From NCBI RefSeq assembly GCF_937952055.1, contig NZ_CALFYO010000004.1, forward strand, positions 1-52,699: DNA of 52,699 nucleotides, read 5' to 3'. This document shows positions 43,179 to 51,915 of the stretch, piece after piece. The stretch is from an uncultured Piscinibacter sp. Lineage in GTDB: Bacteria; Pseudomonadota; Gammaproteobacteria; Burkholderiales; Burkholderiaceae_C. Both the position numbers and the translations under genes were made by a program. The notes below the pieces were generated by a model that was given only the letters and a program-made list of their open reading frames with translations, ran no database searches and was not told the origin of the DNA. How positions within the stretch are numbered: position 1 is the stretch's first letter; the number at the start of each line of letters is the position of its first letter.

Positions 43179-45632
43179 TCAGTTCCATTTGGTGTAAGGC
43201 GTGCCGAAGCGTCCCAGCGGCCGGTGGCAGCTGGACTCGGAACAGTCAATCGGGGCCGGCGTCCGGTTGCGGTGGTTCAGCGGCATGCGTTCCATGTTGC
43301 CCAGGTAGGCCGTGCCGCTCTGGTGGCAGCCCTTGCACCAGCCGGCGCCGCTGCCCTGGCTGCCGTTGTGGTTCATGGTCACGGTCGTCCAGACCGAAGT
43401 GCCGCTGTGGCAGGCCTTGCAGTCCATCGCCGCGCCGTTGAGCAGTTGCGTGGCCTCGGGAATGTGGTTGATCGGCTTGGCCAGCGCGCCCACCGTTCCC
43501 TCGCCCGTGTAGGCGCCGTTGTGGCAGGTCTTGCACGAAGTGGCCGCGACCACCGTGTGGTTCATCGTCACAGAGGTGGCGAAGCTGGTCTGCGAGCGGT
43601 GGCAGGAGTCGCACTTCGTCGGCCCGGTGGTCACCGGGATGTGCGTCGCCGACTTGCCCTTGGCCGTGGTGCCGTTGTGGCAGGTGTCGCAGGTGCCTGT
43701 CCCGACGGCGTTGGCGGCCGTGTGGGCAAAGGTCACCGTGCCCCAGGAGGCGGTCGACTTGTGGCAGCTCTCGCAGTTGCCGGTGACGCTCGCGTGCGTG
43801 GTGTTGTTCGGTTTGCCCACCGCCGGCGGATAGCTGCCGGTGTGGCAGCTGGCGCACTGCGTGCTGATCGTCACCGAGCCGTGGAAGCGCGCGCCGCTCC
43901 AGGCCACGTAGCCCTGCTTGTGGCAGCTGTCGCAGTTGGTGATCGCGACGCCGCTGAGCGACTGGTAGGGGATGTGCGTGGCGGTGCGGCCATCGGCCGG
44001 CGGATAGGCGCCGTTGTGGCAGCTGGCACACTGGCTGGCCACCGTGACCTGGCTGTGGTTGAAGGAGCTCGGCTTCCAGGTCGAGGTGCTGTGGCATCTG
44101 GTGCAGTTGGTGGCGCCGACCGGGACGTGTGTCGCGGTCTTGCCCGTGGCGGTGCTGCCGTTGTGGCAGCTGGCGCAGTTGGTGGCGGCGGTGAAGGTGC
44201 TGTGGTCGACCCGGGCCGAGGCCCAGCTCGCGGTCGACTTGTGGCAGCTCTCGCAGACCGTCACGCCCTGGTGGATGGCCGTGTTGGGCTTGCCCACGGC
44301 GGGCGGATAGCTGCCGGTGTGGCAGCTGGCGCACTGCGTGGTCACCGTCACCGAGCTGTGGAAGCGCGCGCCGCTCCAGGCCACGTAGCCCTGCTTGTGG
44401 CAGCTGTCGCAGTTGGTGATCGCGACGCCGCTGAGCGACTGGTAGGGGATGTGCGTGGCGGTGCGGCCATCGGCCGGCGGATAGGCGCCGTTGTGGCAGC
44501 TGGCACACTGGCTGGCCACCGTGACCTGGCTGTGGTTGAAGGAGCTCGGCTTCCAGGTCGAGGTGCTGTGGCATCTGGTGCAGTTGGTGGCGCCGACCGG
44601 GACGTGTGTCGCGGTCTTGCCCGTGGCGGTGCTGCCGTTGTGGCAGCTGGCGCAGTTGGTGGCGGCGGTGAAGGTGCTGTGGTCGACCCGGGCCGAGGCC
44701 CAGCTCGCGGTCGACTTGTGGCAGTTCTCGCAGACCGTCTGGCCGCTGTGGATCGGCGTGTTGGGCTTGCCGGCGGCCGGCGGGAAGTTGCCGGTGTGGC
44801 AGGTGGCGCACTGGTTGCTGACCGACACCGACGCATGGAACCTCGCCGGCGTCCAAGAAGCGAAGCCGGCCTTGTGGCAGGTATCGCAATTGGCGATCGC
44901 CACGCCCGCCAGCGACTGGTAGGGGATGTGGTTGGCCCGACGTCCGCCTGCCGGCGGGAAGCTGCCGGTGTGGCAGCTCGCGCACTGGTTGGGCGTCGTC
45001 ACCTGCGTGTGGTTGAAGGAGCTCGGCTTCCAGGTGCCGCCCGTGCGGTGGCAAGCGTCGCAGCTGGTGGCGCCCACGGGAACGTGCGTCGCGTTCTTGC
45101 CGGTGGCGCGCGAGCCGTTGTGGCAGGTCGCGCACGTACCGGGCACGACGCCGCTGTGATCGAAGCCGGAGGCCGGAGTCCACGCGCTGGTCTTGTGGCA
45201 GGTGTCGCAGGAGGCCGTCGTCTGGATGTGGTTGCCGGGCTTCCCGGATGCCATCGCGCCGGTGTGGCAGGTCGAGCAGGTCCCTGGCGCCACGCCGACG
45301 TGATTGAACCGCGCGCCCGCGTAGGTGCGCGTGTTGTGGCAGCTGTCGCAGGCGAGCTGTGTCGGGATGTGGTTCTGGCCCTTGACCACGTTGTTGCGCG
45401 ACCAGCGTGTGCCTGGCGTATGGCAGCTCGCGCAGTCGCGCGGCGTTCCCTTGAAGATGCCGTTGACGTGGCAGGACTCGCAGCGCTCGTAGAGGTGCTG
45501 GCCGGTCAGCGGAAAGCCGGTCTTGATGTGGTCGAAGTTGCGCGACGCGGGCGCGCCCTGCGCCATCGCGAGCGTGCTCGCGACGAGCAATGTCAGCGCC
45601 AGCAGACGCCGGACCCAGGCAAACGTGTTCAT
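43179..45632 (-). CDS. Giant multihaem c-type cytochrome (28 CXXCH plus one CX4CH)
   Basis: Encodes 817 residues with a signal peptide (LLALTLLVASTLAMAQG). I count 28 CXXCH motifs and one CSESSCH (CX4CH) near the C-terminus, so up to 29 covalent haems. The motifs fall in repeating short units such as CASCHNGSTATGKTATHVPVG and FNHSQVT, with a distal His (FNH, HIP, HVP) between motifs, which fits bis-His ligation. There is no lipobox, so it is periplasmic or secreted through the partner barrel. Its start overlaps the previous gene's stop (ATGA). Two internal segments are 367-bp identical repeats. A role in long-range extracellular electron transfer is inference. Confidence 0.9.
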   Translation of the reverse strand: MNTFAWVRRLLALTLLVASTLAMAQGAPASRNFDHIKTGFPLTGQHLYERCESCHVNGIFKGTPRDCASCHTPGTRWSRNNVVKGQNHIPTQLACDSCHNTRTYAGARFNHVGVAPGTCSTCHTGAMASGKPGNHIQTTASCDTCHKTSAWTPASGFDHSGVVPGTCATCHNGSRATGKNATHVPVGATSCDACHRTGGTWKPSSFNHTQVTTPNQCASCHTGSFPPAGGRRANHIPYQSLAGVAIANCDTCHKAGFASWTPARFHASVSVSNQCATCHTGNFPPAAGKPNTPIHSGQTVCENCHKSTASWASARVDHSTFTAATNCASCHNGSTATGKTATHVPVGATNCTRCHSTSTWKPSSFNHSQVTVASQCASCHNGAYPPADGRTATHIPYQSLSGVAITNCDSCHKQGYVAWSGARFHSSVTVTTQCASCHTGSYPPAVGKPNTAIHQGVTVCESCHKSTASWASARVDHSTFTAATNCASCHNGSTATGKTATHVPVGATNCTRCHSTSTWKPSSFNHSQVTVASQCASCHNGAYPPADGRTATHIPYQSLSGVAITNCDSCHKQGYVAWSGARFHGSVTISTQCASCHTGSYPPAVGKPNNTTHASVTGNCESCHKSTASWGTVTFAHTAANAVGTGTCDTCHNGTTAKGKSATHIPVTTGPTKCDSCHRSQTSFATSVTMNHTVVAATSCKTCHNGAYTGEGTVGALAKPINHIPEATQLLNGAAMDCKACHSGTSVWTTVTMNHNGSQGSGAGWCKGCHQSGTAYLGNMERMPLNHRNRTPAPIDCSESSCHRPLGRFGTPYTKWN
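43881..44724. repeat. Identical 367-bp direct repeats inside the 28-haem cytochrome gene
   Basis: Positions 43881-44247 are identical to 44358-44724, with a period of 477 bp (159 residues, six haem motifs). One mismatch bounds each side (43880/44357 and 44248/44725). Identity even at synonymous sites means a recent duplication or active gene conversion. Confidence 0.9.
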
Positions 45633-47488
45633 TGCAGCCATCCCAGCCAGCGTGATCGGTCGGGCGGGGTGCTGCTGCGCAGCCCGCGGGTGGTGACCCT
45701 TTTCCAGTCGTCGGCGACGTGGCACTGCGCGCAGCGCATGCCGAATCCGCCGTCGTGCACGTCGTCCTTGCGATGGCAGGACAGGCAATCCGAGGGCAGC
45801 GCCGTGAAGCCCTTGCCTTCCGGCGCAGGCTTCACGTGACAGGCCTCGCAGGCCGCCTTGCGGTGCTTGCCCTCGAGCCGGTAGCTGCTGCGCCGATCGT
45901 GGTCGAAGTCCCAGATGGCCCAGCCGCGCGCGTTGTGGCAGCTCTCGCACTTCGTGCCGAAGACCAGCTTGTGCTTGTCCTCCTTCTTGTGGCACGACCA
46001 GCAGTCCTTGGCCGCGTCGCGGTAGCGCGGCGTCGCGTGGCAGTCCTTGCAGGCCACCTTCACGTGCCTGCCCAGCAGCGGGTAGCGAGTCTTGTTGTGG
46101 TCGTAGCCGGGAACCTTCCAGTCTCGGTCGGTGTGGCAGCTCTCGCACTGCCGGCCGAGCTGCGCATCGTGCTTGTCGTCCTTCCGGTGGCACGCATAGC
46201 ACTCGGTGGCCGTCTTGCGGAAGCGCTTCAGGTCCTGGTGGCAGGCATCGCACTTGACCTTTGCCGCGGCATGCGCGTTGCGAAGCTTGAACTTCGTCTT
46301 GTCGTGGTCGAAGCGACCCTTGGTCGTCTTCCAGTCGCGCTCGCCGTGGCAGTCGCTGCACGCCTCGCCGAGCGTGGCCTCGTGCTTGTCGTCCTTCCTG
46401 TGGCAGCCGATGCAGGTCTTGGGCGCCTCCTTGAACAGCTTGCTCTTGTGACAGGCGTCGCACTTGATCTCGTCGTGCTTGCCTTGCAGCGGAAAGTCCG
46501 TCCTGTCGTGGTCGAACTTCGCCTTTTCCTTCCAGTCGCGCTCGGTGTGGCAGGCACCGCAGTCCTTGCCCAGCGTGCCGTCGTGCTTGTCGTCCTTCTT
46601 GTGGCAGCCGAAGCAGTCGGTCGCTGTCTTCGTCTTGTACAACGGTTCGGTATGGCAGTCGCCGCAGTTGGTGCTGCGGTGCTTGCCCTTCAGGACGTAC
46701 TTGGTGTCGATGTCGTGGTTGAAGGTCGAGGGCTTCCAGGCCTTGGCGTTGTGGCAGCTCTCGCACTTCTCGCCGAATTGGCCCTTGTGCCCCTTCCTGC
46801 CGTCGTCGTCCTTCCTGTGGCAGCCGATGCAGGTGCGTGGCGTGTCCTTGTAGTCGGCCTTGTTCCTGTGGCAGTCGCCGCACGCGGTGTCGACGTGCTT
46901 GCCCTCGAGCGCGAAGCGCGACTTCGAGTGATCGAAGCGCGCTTCCTTCCAGTTGTTCTCGGAGTGGCAGTCGGCGCACTTCGGACCCAGCGCTCCCTTG
47001 TGCACGTCGTCCTTGCGGTGGCAGGCGTTGCACTCGGTGGCCGCGGCACGCCACTTCTTGTCCGGCTCGTGGCACTTGGCGCAGTCGGTCCGTCCATGCT
47101 TGCCGCGCAGCGGATAGTCGGTCTGCGCATGGTCGAATCGCTGGGTGTCGAACGCGGCAATCCGCGCGCCGCGCCCCTTGTGGTCGGTGTGGCACTCGTT
47201 GCAGGCCTGCGGCTTCATGCGGCCGTGGAAGCCCGCCTTGGCGCGCACGTCCTGGCCGACGTCCTTATGGCAGTCCATGCAGAGCCGGTCCTGCGCGGCA
47301 CGATCGAACCTGACATGGCAGGACTTGCAGTCGTCCTCCCACTTGGCGTGGCCCTGGATGACCTTTCCCGGGGAAAGCACGGATTCGAGAGATTGCGCAC
47401 GCACCGCAGCTGTCGTCGCCAGCGCGAGGCACAGCAGGGCCAGCGCGCGGCAGGCGAAGCGTCGCAGGGAGCCGGTCCATGGCGCCAT
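45629..47488 (-). CDS. 24-haem c-type cytochrome
   Basis: Encodes 619 residues with a signal peptide (ALALLCLALATTAAVRAQS). I count 24 CXXCH motifs. The body repeats a unit with ACHRKDDKHDGTLG, CGACHTERDWK, FDHDRTDFPLQGKH, so most modules supply three haems. It is strongly Lys/Asp rich compared with the neutral Ser/Thr-rich 28-haem protein, which suggests a different location, likely periplasmic. ATG 47488 is the only in-frame ATG that gives a signal peptide, and has AAGAGG upstream. It lies between the membrane cytochrome b gene (11 bp) and the 28-haem gene (4-bp overlap). Confidence 0.92.
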   Translation of the reverse strand: MAPWTGSLRRFACRALALLCLALATTAAVRAQSLESVLSPGKVIQGHAKWEDDCKSCHVRFDRAAQDRLCMDCHKDVGQDVRAKAGFHGRMKPQACNECHTDHKGRGARIAAFDTQRFDHAQTDYPLRGKHGRTDCAKCHEPDKKWRAAATECNACHRKDDVHKGALGPKCADCHSENNWKEARFDHSKSRFALEGKHVDTACGDCHRNKADYKDTPRTCIGCHRKDDDGRKGHKGQFGEKCESCHNAKAWKPSTFNHDIDTKYVLKGKHRSTNCGDCHTEPLYKTKTATDCFGCHKKDDKHDGTLGKDCGACHTERDWKEKAKFDHDRTDFPLQGKHDEIKCDACHKSKLFKEAPKTCIGCHRKDDKHEATLGEACSDCHGERDWKTTKGRFDHDKTKFKLRNAHAAAKVKCDACHQDLKRFRKTATECYACHRKDDKHDAQLGRQCESCHTDRDWKVPGYDHNKTRYPLLGRHVKVACKDCHATPRYRDAAKDCWSCHKKEDKHKLVFGTKCESCHNARGWAIWDFDHDRRSSYRLEGKHRKAACEACHVKPAPEGKGFTALPSDCLSCHRKDDVHDGGFGMRCAQCHVADDWKRVTTRGLRSSTPPDRSRWLGWLQ

Positions 47489-47499
47489 CCGCCTCTTTC

Positions 47500-48396
47500 T
47501 CAGTAGGCGTGCACCGCGATCACGTGCACCACGGCGCTGATCACGAGGACGTAGACGAACGGCGTGTGCAGCACATGCCACAGCGCGAACATGCGCTCGT
47601 AGGCCGTGAACTGGGCGACGCGCACGACGCCGACGACATAGCGGCGCACCAGCTTGCGCGCGAGGCGGCGCCGCTGCGCCAGTTCGTCGCGGGTCCACTG
47701 GCGGCGCCGCGCGAGCTCGCGCAGCGGGCCGCGCAGCCCTGCGGCGCAGCGCCAGTAGACGATCCACATCTGCAGCGGCAGCACGAACACCTGGCGAAAC
47801 CAGCACGCCCAGCCGGGCTTTGCGCCGAGTTGCCGATCGGAGAAGGCGAGCAGGCGCGCCTCGACCTTGGGCGCGAAGTGCAGCCGTGAGCGCGCCTCCG
47901 AGGCATCCAGCCCCGCGCGCGACTGCAGTTGCTGCAGGCTCGTCTTCTGTCCCGACAGCCCGCGGTGCACGCGCAAGTAGATGAAGCGCCCGACCACGCC
48001 GCTGCCGGCCACCACCAGCATGCTGTACATCGCCACCGCCGCATTGAGCGAGCCGACGCGGAAGGTCGAGTGCAGCAGGATCAGCACGGGACCGCCGATG
48101 CCGAGCACCATGTGGGCGAGGAACCACCACTTGACCTTGCCCAGTCGGTGCAGCGGGCGCAGGTACTTGCGCAGCGGATAGCTGAACAGGGCCAGCATCA
48201 TCGTGCCGCCGGCCACGCCGATCCAGTAGCCGACGTCGTCGCCGGCCTTGAACCAGCTGCGTCGCGTCACCCACCAAGCCGCACCGACGAGTACGCCGAT
48301 CAGCAGGTAGACCCAGACATCGCTGGAAGGGCGTCGCGGCCCGGTCGTGGGCGACGCGGCGCGCGCCGGCACGGTGGCTTGCAGACCGCTGCTCAT
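47500..48396 (-). CDS. Membrane b-type cytochrome-like protein (quinone-linked partner of the multihaem operon)
   Basis: Encodes 298 residues with about five or six transmembrane helices (for example VYLLIGVLVGAAWWV, WFLAHMVLGIGGPVLILLHSTF, FVYVLVISAVVHVIAVHAY). Histidines within helices (AHMVLG, LLHSTF, LWHVLHTP, VVHVIAVH) are candidate haem b ligands, so it would pass electrons between the quinone pool and the 24-haem protein. A cytosolic loop (about 150-230) is Arg-rich. It is the first gene of the operon. I recognise no named family, but inner-membrane proteins of similar look accompany other porin-cytochrome clusters. Confidence 0.75.
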   Translation of the reverse strand: MSSGLQATVPARAASPTTGPRRPSSDVWVYLLIGVLVGAAWWVTRRSWFKAGDDVGYWIGVAGGTMMLALFSYPLRKYLRPLHRLGKVKWWFLAHMVLGIGGPVLILLHSTFRVGSLNAAVAMYSMLVVAGSGVVGRFIYLRVHRGLSGQKTSLQQLQSRAGLDASEARSRLHFAPKVEARLLAFSDRQLGAKPGWACWFRQVFVLPLQMWIVYWRCAAGLRGPLRELARRRQWTRDELAQRRRLARKLVRRYVVGVVRVAQFTAYERMFALWHVLHTPFVYVLVISAVVHVIAVHAY

Positions 48397-48435
48397 GGGA
48401 CGGGGAAAGGGCAGGAAGACATCAGGGGCATGCTA

Positions 48436-48450
48436 TGGGAAGGTTTCCCA
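48436..48450. promoter_or_regulatory. Palindromic operator candidate (cytochrome side)
   Basis: TGGGAA-GGT-TTCCCA, a perfect 6-3-6 inverted repeat. A second palindrome of the same pattern (TGGGAW-N3-WTCCCA) lies 81 bp to the right in the same intergenic region. This copy is 40 bp upstream of the cytochrome b start. Confidence 0.55.
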
Positions 48451-48516
48451 CAAAATCGCAACAATTCGTGTGGGTCGCTTGCCGGATGTGCCTTCGCGCC
48501 CGCGTGCGAGCCCGTG

Positions 48517-48531
48517 TGGGATACGATCCCA
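48517..48531. promoter_or_regulatory. Palindromic operator candidate (DUF6502 side)
   Basis: TGGGAT-ACG-ATCCCA, a perfect 6-3-6 inverted repeat, 22 bp before the DUF6502 start. It encloses TACGAT, a plausible -10, so binding here would repress the DUF6502 operon. Confidence 0.55.
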
Positions 48532-48552
48532 TGCCAAGCGCGAACCCTCCCG

Positions 48553-49467
48553 ATGAATCGATCACGCCCGGCTCCCGCCCAGCCGCCTGCGCTGCCCGTG
48601 CCCAGCGAGGAGCATGCCGCCCTGGCCTTGCGCGAGGCGGCCGTGCTGCTCGCGCCGGTGGCTCGCTGGCTGCTGCGCAGCGGCGTGTCCTACGGCGCGC
48701 TGGCCGACCTCCTGAAGACGGTGTTCGTCGACGCGGCGCGTGCCGAGCTCGAGCGCACCGGCGCTCAGCCCACCTACTCCTCGCTCAGCGTGCTCTCGGG
48801 CGTGCACCGCAAGGATGTGCGCGTGATCTCGGAGCGGCCGGCCGATGCCGCCGCCGTGCGCCCGCGCGGTGTGCCGTTGGCGTCGCAGGTCTACACGCGC
48901 TGGCTGTCCGAGAAGCGCTACCGCGGCCGTGACGGTGCGCCGCGTGCCTTGCCGCGCACCGGCGCCGGCATCACCTTCGAGACACTGGCCCGCGAGGTGT
49001 CGCTGGACGTGCATCCGCGCACGGTGATGGAGGAACTCCTGCGCCTGGGCCTCGTCGCCGTGGAGGGTGAACTGTTGATCCCGGTCAGCACTGCGTTCGT
49101 GCCCGGGAGCAGACTGGATCAATTGACGGCCTTGTTCTCGGCCAACGCCGCCGACCACATGGCGGCGGCCGTGCACAACTTGACCCTCGATGCACCCCGT
49201 TACCTGGAGCAGAGCGTATTCGCCGATGGTCTGGGGGCCGAATCGGTGGATCTGCTGCACGAGCACGCACGCGCGGCTTGGCAGGAGGCCTTCGAGATGA
49301 TGGTCAAGGAGGCGCGCAAGCGTGTCGCGGCCGACGCTCGTGTGCCGGAGGGAGAGCAGCAGCGCATGCGCTTTGGCGTCTATTTCTACAGCGAGCCGCA
49401 GGTCGGCAAGCCCGAGGCTGCGCCCGCGCCGAAGGCGCGCCGGCCGCGCGGCGGGAGGACGAAATGA
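48553..49467 (+). CDS. DUF6502 family protein, possible DNA-binding regulator
   Basis: Encodes 304 residues that I recognise as DUF6502. It begins with a Pro-rich tail, then AVLLAPVARWLLRSGVSYGALADLLKTVFVDAA and a segment TFETLAREVSLDVHPRTVMEELLRLGLV that looks like a winged helix; a Lys/Arg-rich C-terminus follows. A role as a regulator is inference from these helices. Its stop overlaps the next start (ATGA). DUF6502 and DUF5666 genes pair this way in many Burkholderiales. It is divergent from the multihaem operon and shares its palindromic intergenic region. Confidence 0.75.
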   Translation: MNRSRPAPAQPPALPVPSEEHAALALREAAVLLAPVARWLLRSGVSYGALADLLKTVFVDAARAELERTGAQPTYSSLSVLSGVHRKDVRVISERPADAAAVRPRGVPLASQVYTRWLSEKRYRGRDGAPRALPRTGAGITFETLAREVSLDVHPRTVMEELLRLGLVAVEGELLIPVSTAFVPGSRLDQLTALFSANAADHMAAAVHNLTLDAPRYLEQSVFADGLGAESVDLLHEHARAAWQEAFEMMVKEARKRVAADARVPEGEQQRMRFGVYFYSEPQVGKPEAAPAPKARRPRGGRTK

Positions 49468-50885
49468 GTGTCAGGGGCGTCCCGGGTCAGCTGGCGGCAT
49501 GGTGTGCCGCTATCGGCCTGGCGGTGGTGACCGGTTGCGGCGGCGGTGTGGGCTCCGGCGGCACGGGCATGAGCGCTGGCGTGGCGCAAGGCACGGTGAA
49601 CGGCTTCGGCAGTGTGATCGTCGACGGTGATCGATTCGACGACAGCGAGGTCGCCATCTTCGCCGAGACCGAGCCGGGCGTGCAGGCGCAGACCGAGGCG
49701 CGGCTGGGCGAGCGTGTCGAGGTCGAAGTCGATGCCTCCGGCGGGGTTCGGCGCATGCAGGTCGACGCCGCGCTGGTCGGGGCGGTCGAGGCGGTCCAGG
49801 AACCGGATGGACTCTCGATGCTCGGCCAGACGGTCGAGGTGAACGCCGATGCCACGCGCGGTCCGGTGACGCAGTTCGCCGGCGGCTACACCGGCCTCGC
49901 CGCGGTGCAGCCCGGCGACGCCGTCGAGGTCCACGGCTTCATCGTGCGCAGCGCGAACGGCTTCTCGATCCAGGCGACACGGGTCGAGCGCCGCGCCGAG
50001 GTGCCGCGCTTCCTGAAACTCGCGGGGCTGGCCGGCAACATCGATGCCGGCGGCTTCCGGCTCGGCACTTTGCGCATCGACACCACCTCGGCCGTGCTGC
50101 TGCCGGCCGGGCATGTGCTTGCGGATGGCGAGCGGGTCTCGGTGCTCGCTCCGGCGGATTCGCTGGTGCGTGCTGCCGGTGCCGCCACGCTGGTGCGTGC
50201 AGCGCAGGTGCGCGTGCGAGAACTCGGCGAGTCCGGCGCCGAAGTCGCCCTCAGTGGCGTGATCGGCCTGCTGGACGCGTCGGGCCGGCGCTTCGACCTC
50301 GGCGGCACGGCCGTCCACTACGCCGATGCCGTCGTGCAGCCGGAAGCGAGCGCGCTGGTCGATGGGCGCTACGTGCAGGTGCGCGGCACGCTGCAGGCCG
50401 ACCGTTCGGTGCGGGCCACGGCCGTGCGGGTGCGCGATGGTCGCAACGAGGCCGAAGCCGAACTGAAGGGCAACGTCGACGGCCTCGATCTGCTGGCCCT
50501 GCGCTTCAGCGTGCGCGGTGTTGCGGTCGATGCCGCTGCCGCCGAGATCGAGGGCTGCGCGGAAACGCTCGCTGACGGGCAGTTTGTCTCCGTCGAGGGT
50601 GCGCTCGGACCGACCGGCGTGATTGCGAAGTCGGTGCAGTGCGAGGACGAGCCCGGCGATGCCACCGTCGAGCGCGAGGGCGTGGCCGGCACGGTGGACG
50701 CCGCAGCGGGGAGCTTCGTGCTGACCCCCCTCAGCGGTGCGCCCATCCCCGTGCGCTGGAGCGATGTCACCTACTTCGAGAACATCACCGTCGCCACCCT
50801 GGACGGTCAGCGCGTGGAGGTCGAGGGCCGGTGGGTCGACGGCGTGCTGGTGGCGAAGAAGGTCGGGGTCGAGCGCGACAACTGA
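49464..50885 (+). CDS. DUF5666 repeat lipoprotein
   Basis: Encodes 473 residues with lipobox VVTGCGGG and a Gly-rich linker. The remainder is a series of about five OB-like beta modules, each of the form GTVNGFGSVIVDGDRF, LVDGRYVQVRGTLQADRSVRATAV, GVIAKSVQCED, as in DUF5666. It is probably exposed on the periplasmic or outer face of the outer membrane. It overlaps the DUF6502 gene by 4 bp, so the two proteins are coupled. Function unknown. Confidence 0.8.
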   Translation: MSVRGVPGQLAAWCAAIGLAVVTGCGGGVGSGGTGMSAGVAQGTVNGFGSVIVDGDRFDDSEVAIFAETEPGVQAQTEARLGERVEVEVDASGGVRRMQVDAALVGAVEAVQEPDGLSMLGQTVEVNADATRGPVTQFAGGYTGLAAVQPGDAVEVHGFIVRSANGFSIQATRVERRAEVPRFLKLAGLAGNIDAGGFRLGTLRIDTTSAVLLPAGHVLADGERVSVLAPADSLVRAAGAATLVRAAQVRVRELGESGAEVALSGVIGLLDASGRRFDLGGTAVHYADAVVQPEASALVDGRYVQVRGTLQADRSVRATAVRVRDGRNEAEAELKGNVDGLDLLALRFSVRGVAVDAAAAEIEGCAETLADGQFVSVEGALGPTGVIAKSVQCEDEPGDATVEREGVAGTVDAAAGSFVLTPLSGAPIPVRWSDVTYFENITVATLDGQRVEVEGRWVDGVLVAKKVGVERDN

Positions 50886-50977
50886 TCGTTGCGGGCCAAG
50901 AAACGGGCGTTTTCCGTGCGATCTTCCGCAGTCGCCGAGGTGTCGCGGGGTGGTTTAATGGGCGCAAACCTCCGCCC

Positions 50978-51850
50978 ATGCCCGTCGTCGCAGTCGTCAA
51001 TCGCAAGGGTGGCAGCGGCAAGTCGACGCTGGCCACGCACCTCGCGGCGTGGTGCGCCACCACCGGGCGCGCCGCGATGCTTGGCGACGTCGACTTCCAG
51101 GGTTCCGCACAAGCCTGGCTGAAGCGCCGAGGCGGGCATGCCGGCGTGCGTGGTCGCGCCATCGTCGGCTGGTCGGCCGATCCGCGCAACGTGCTGCGGC
51201 CGCCGGCCGGCGTCACGCATGTCGTGCTCGACACGCCGGGCGGCCTGCGCGGCCTGGACCTTGCCAAGGTGGTGATGACGGCCGATGCCCTTCTGCTTCC
51301 CGTCTGCAATTCGGTGTTCGACCGCGAGTCTGCCGCCGATTGTTATGCCGAGCTGAAGCAGCTGCCTCGCGTGGCCAGTGGCCGATGCAAGGTGGCGGCG
51401 GTCGGCATGCGCATCGATGCGCGCACCCGCGGCGAGCAGGCGTTGCGCGGCTGGGCCGATGCGCTCGGCCTGCCCTTCATCGGCATGCTGCGCGAAACGC
51501 AGACCTACGTGCGCTGTGCGGAACAGGGCCTGACGGTGTTCGACCTGCCTGCCGCTCGCGTGCAGGCCGACCTCGAGCAGTGGCAGCCCATCCTCGACTG
51601 GCTGCTGCCGGTGTTCCAGCCCCCGCGCATGGCGCAGCCCGAACGGGCTGAACCGCCGCCGCGTGCTGCGGCGCTTGGCCCCGACGCTGCCGCGGCGCGC
51701 GGCGGACCCAGGCCGAGTTTCTCGCCCGCGACCGCGCAAGTCCCGTTGGACGTGCTGGAAGGGCCGCGTCGATCCCCCGGGCTGCTGGGCCGGATCGTCG
51801 ATTGGCTCGGTCACCGGCCGACACGAAGAAGCCTGCAACGCGACTTCTAG
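50978..51850 (+). CDS. Orphan ParA-family ATPase
   Basis: Encodes 290 residues. The deviant Walker A is KGGSGKST in VVNRKGGSGKSTLATHLAAW, then GDVDFQGSAQAWLKRR and Walker B in VVLDTPGGLRGLDLA. Residues 215-290 are a Pro/Arg-rich tail (SPGLLGRIVDWLGHRPTRRS). No ParB or parS-like site is nearby, so it is one of the short orphan ParA/MinD-like ATPases used to place cellular cargo. It lies 92 bp after the DUF5666 gene. Confidence 0.87.
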   Translation: MPVVAVVNRKGGSGKSTLATHLAAWCATTGRAAMLGDVDFQGSAQAWLKRRGGHAGVRGRAIVGWSADPRNVLRPPAGVTHVVLDTPGGLRGLDLAKVVMTADALLLPVCNSVFDRESAADCYAELKQLPRVASGRCKVAAVGMRIDARTRGEQALRGWADALGLPFIGMLRETQTYVRCAEQGLTVFDLPAARVQADLEQWQPILDWLLPVFQPPRMAQPERAEPPPRAAALGPDAAAARGGPRPSFSPATAQVPLDVLEGPRRSPGLLGRIVDWLGHRPTRRSLQRDF

Positions 51851-51915
51851 CGCCGCTCGGCCAGGTTCAGAATGGGGCCCGGCGGGTCTTCCGCGAGCCC
51901 GCGAAGGAGATTGCC

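Noticed and set aside
43300..47400. Regularly spaced repeats that could be taken for a CRISPR array
   Set aside because: The recurring unit is the TGGCAG-type complement of CXXCH codons at variable spacing in coding frame, without conserved 25-37 bp repeats.
45629..48277. A long start at 48277 for the 24-haem cytochrome
   Set aside because: The extension overlaps the membrane cytochrome gene, lacks a signal peptide and has shadow-like composition; ATG 47488 gives a clean signal peptide.
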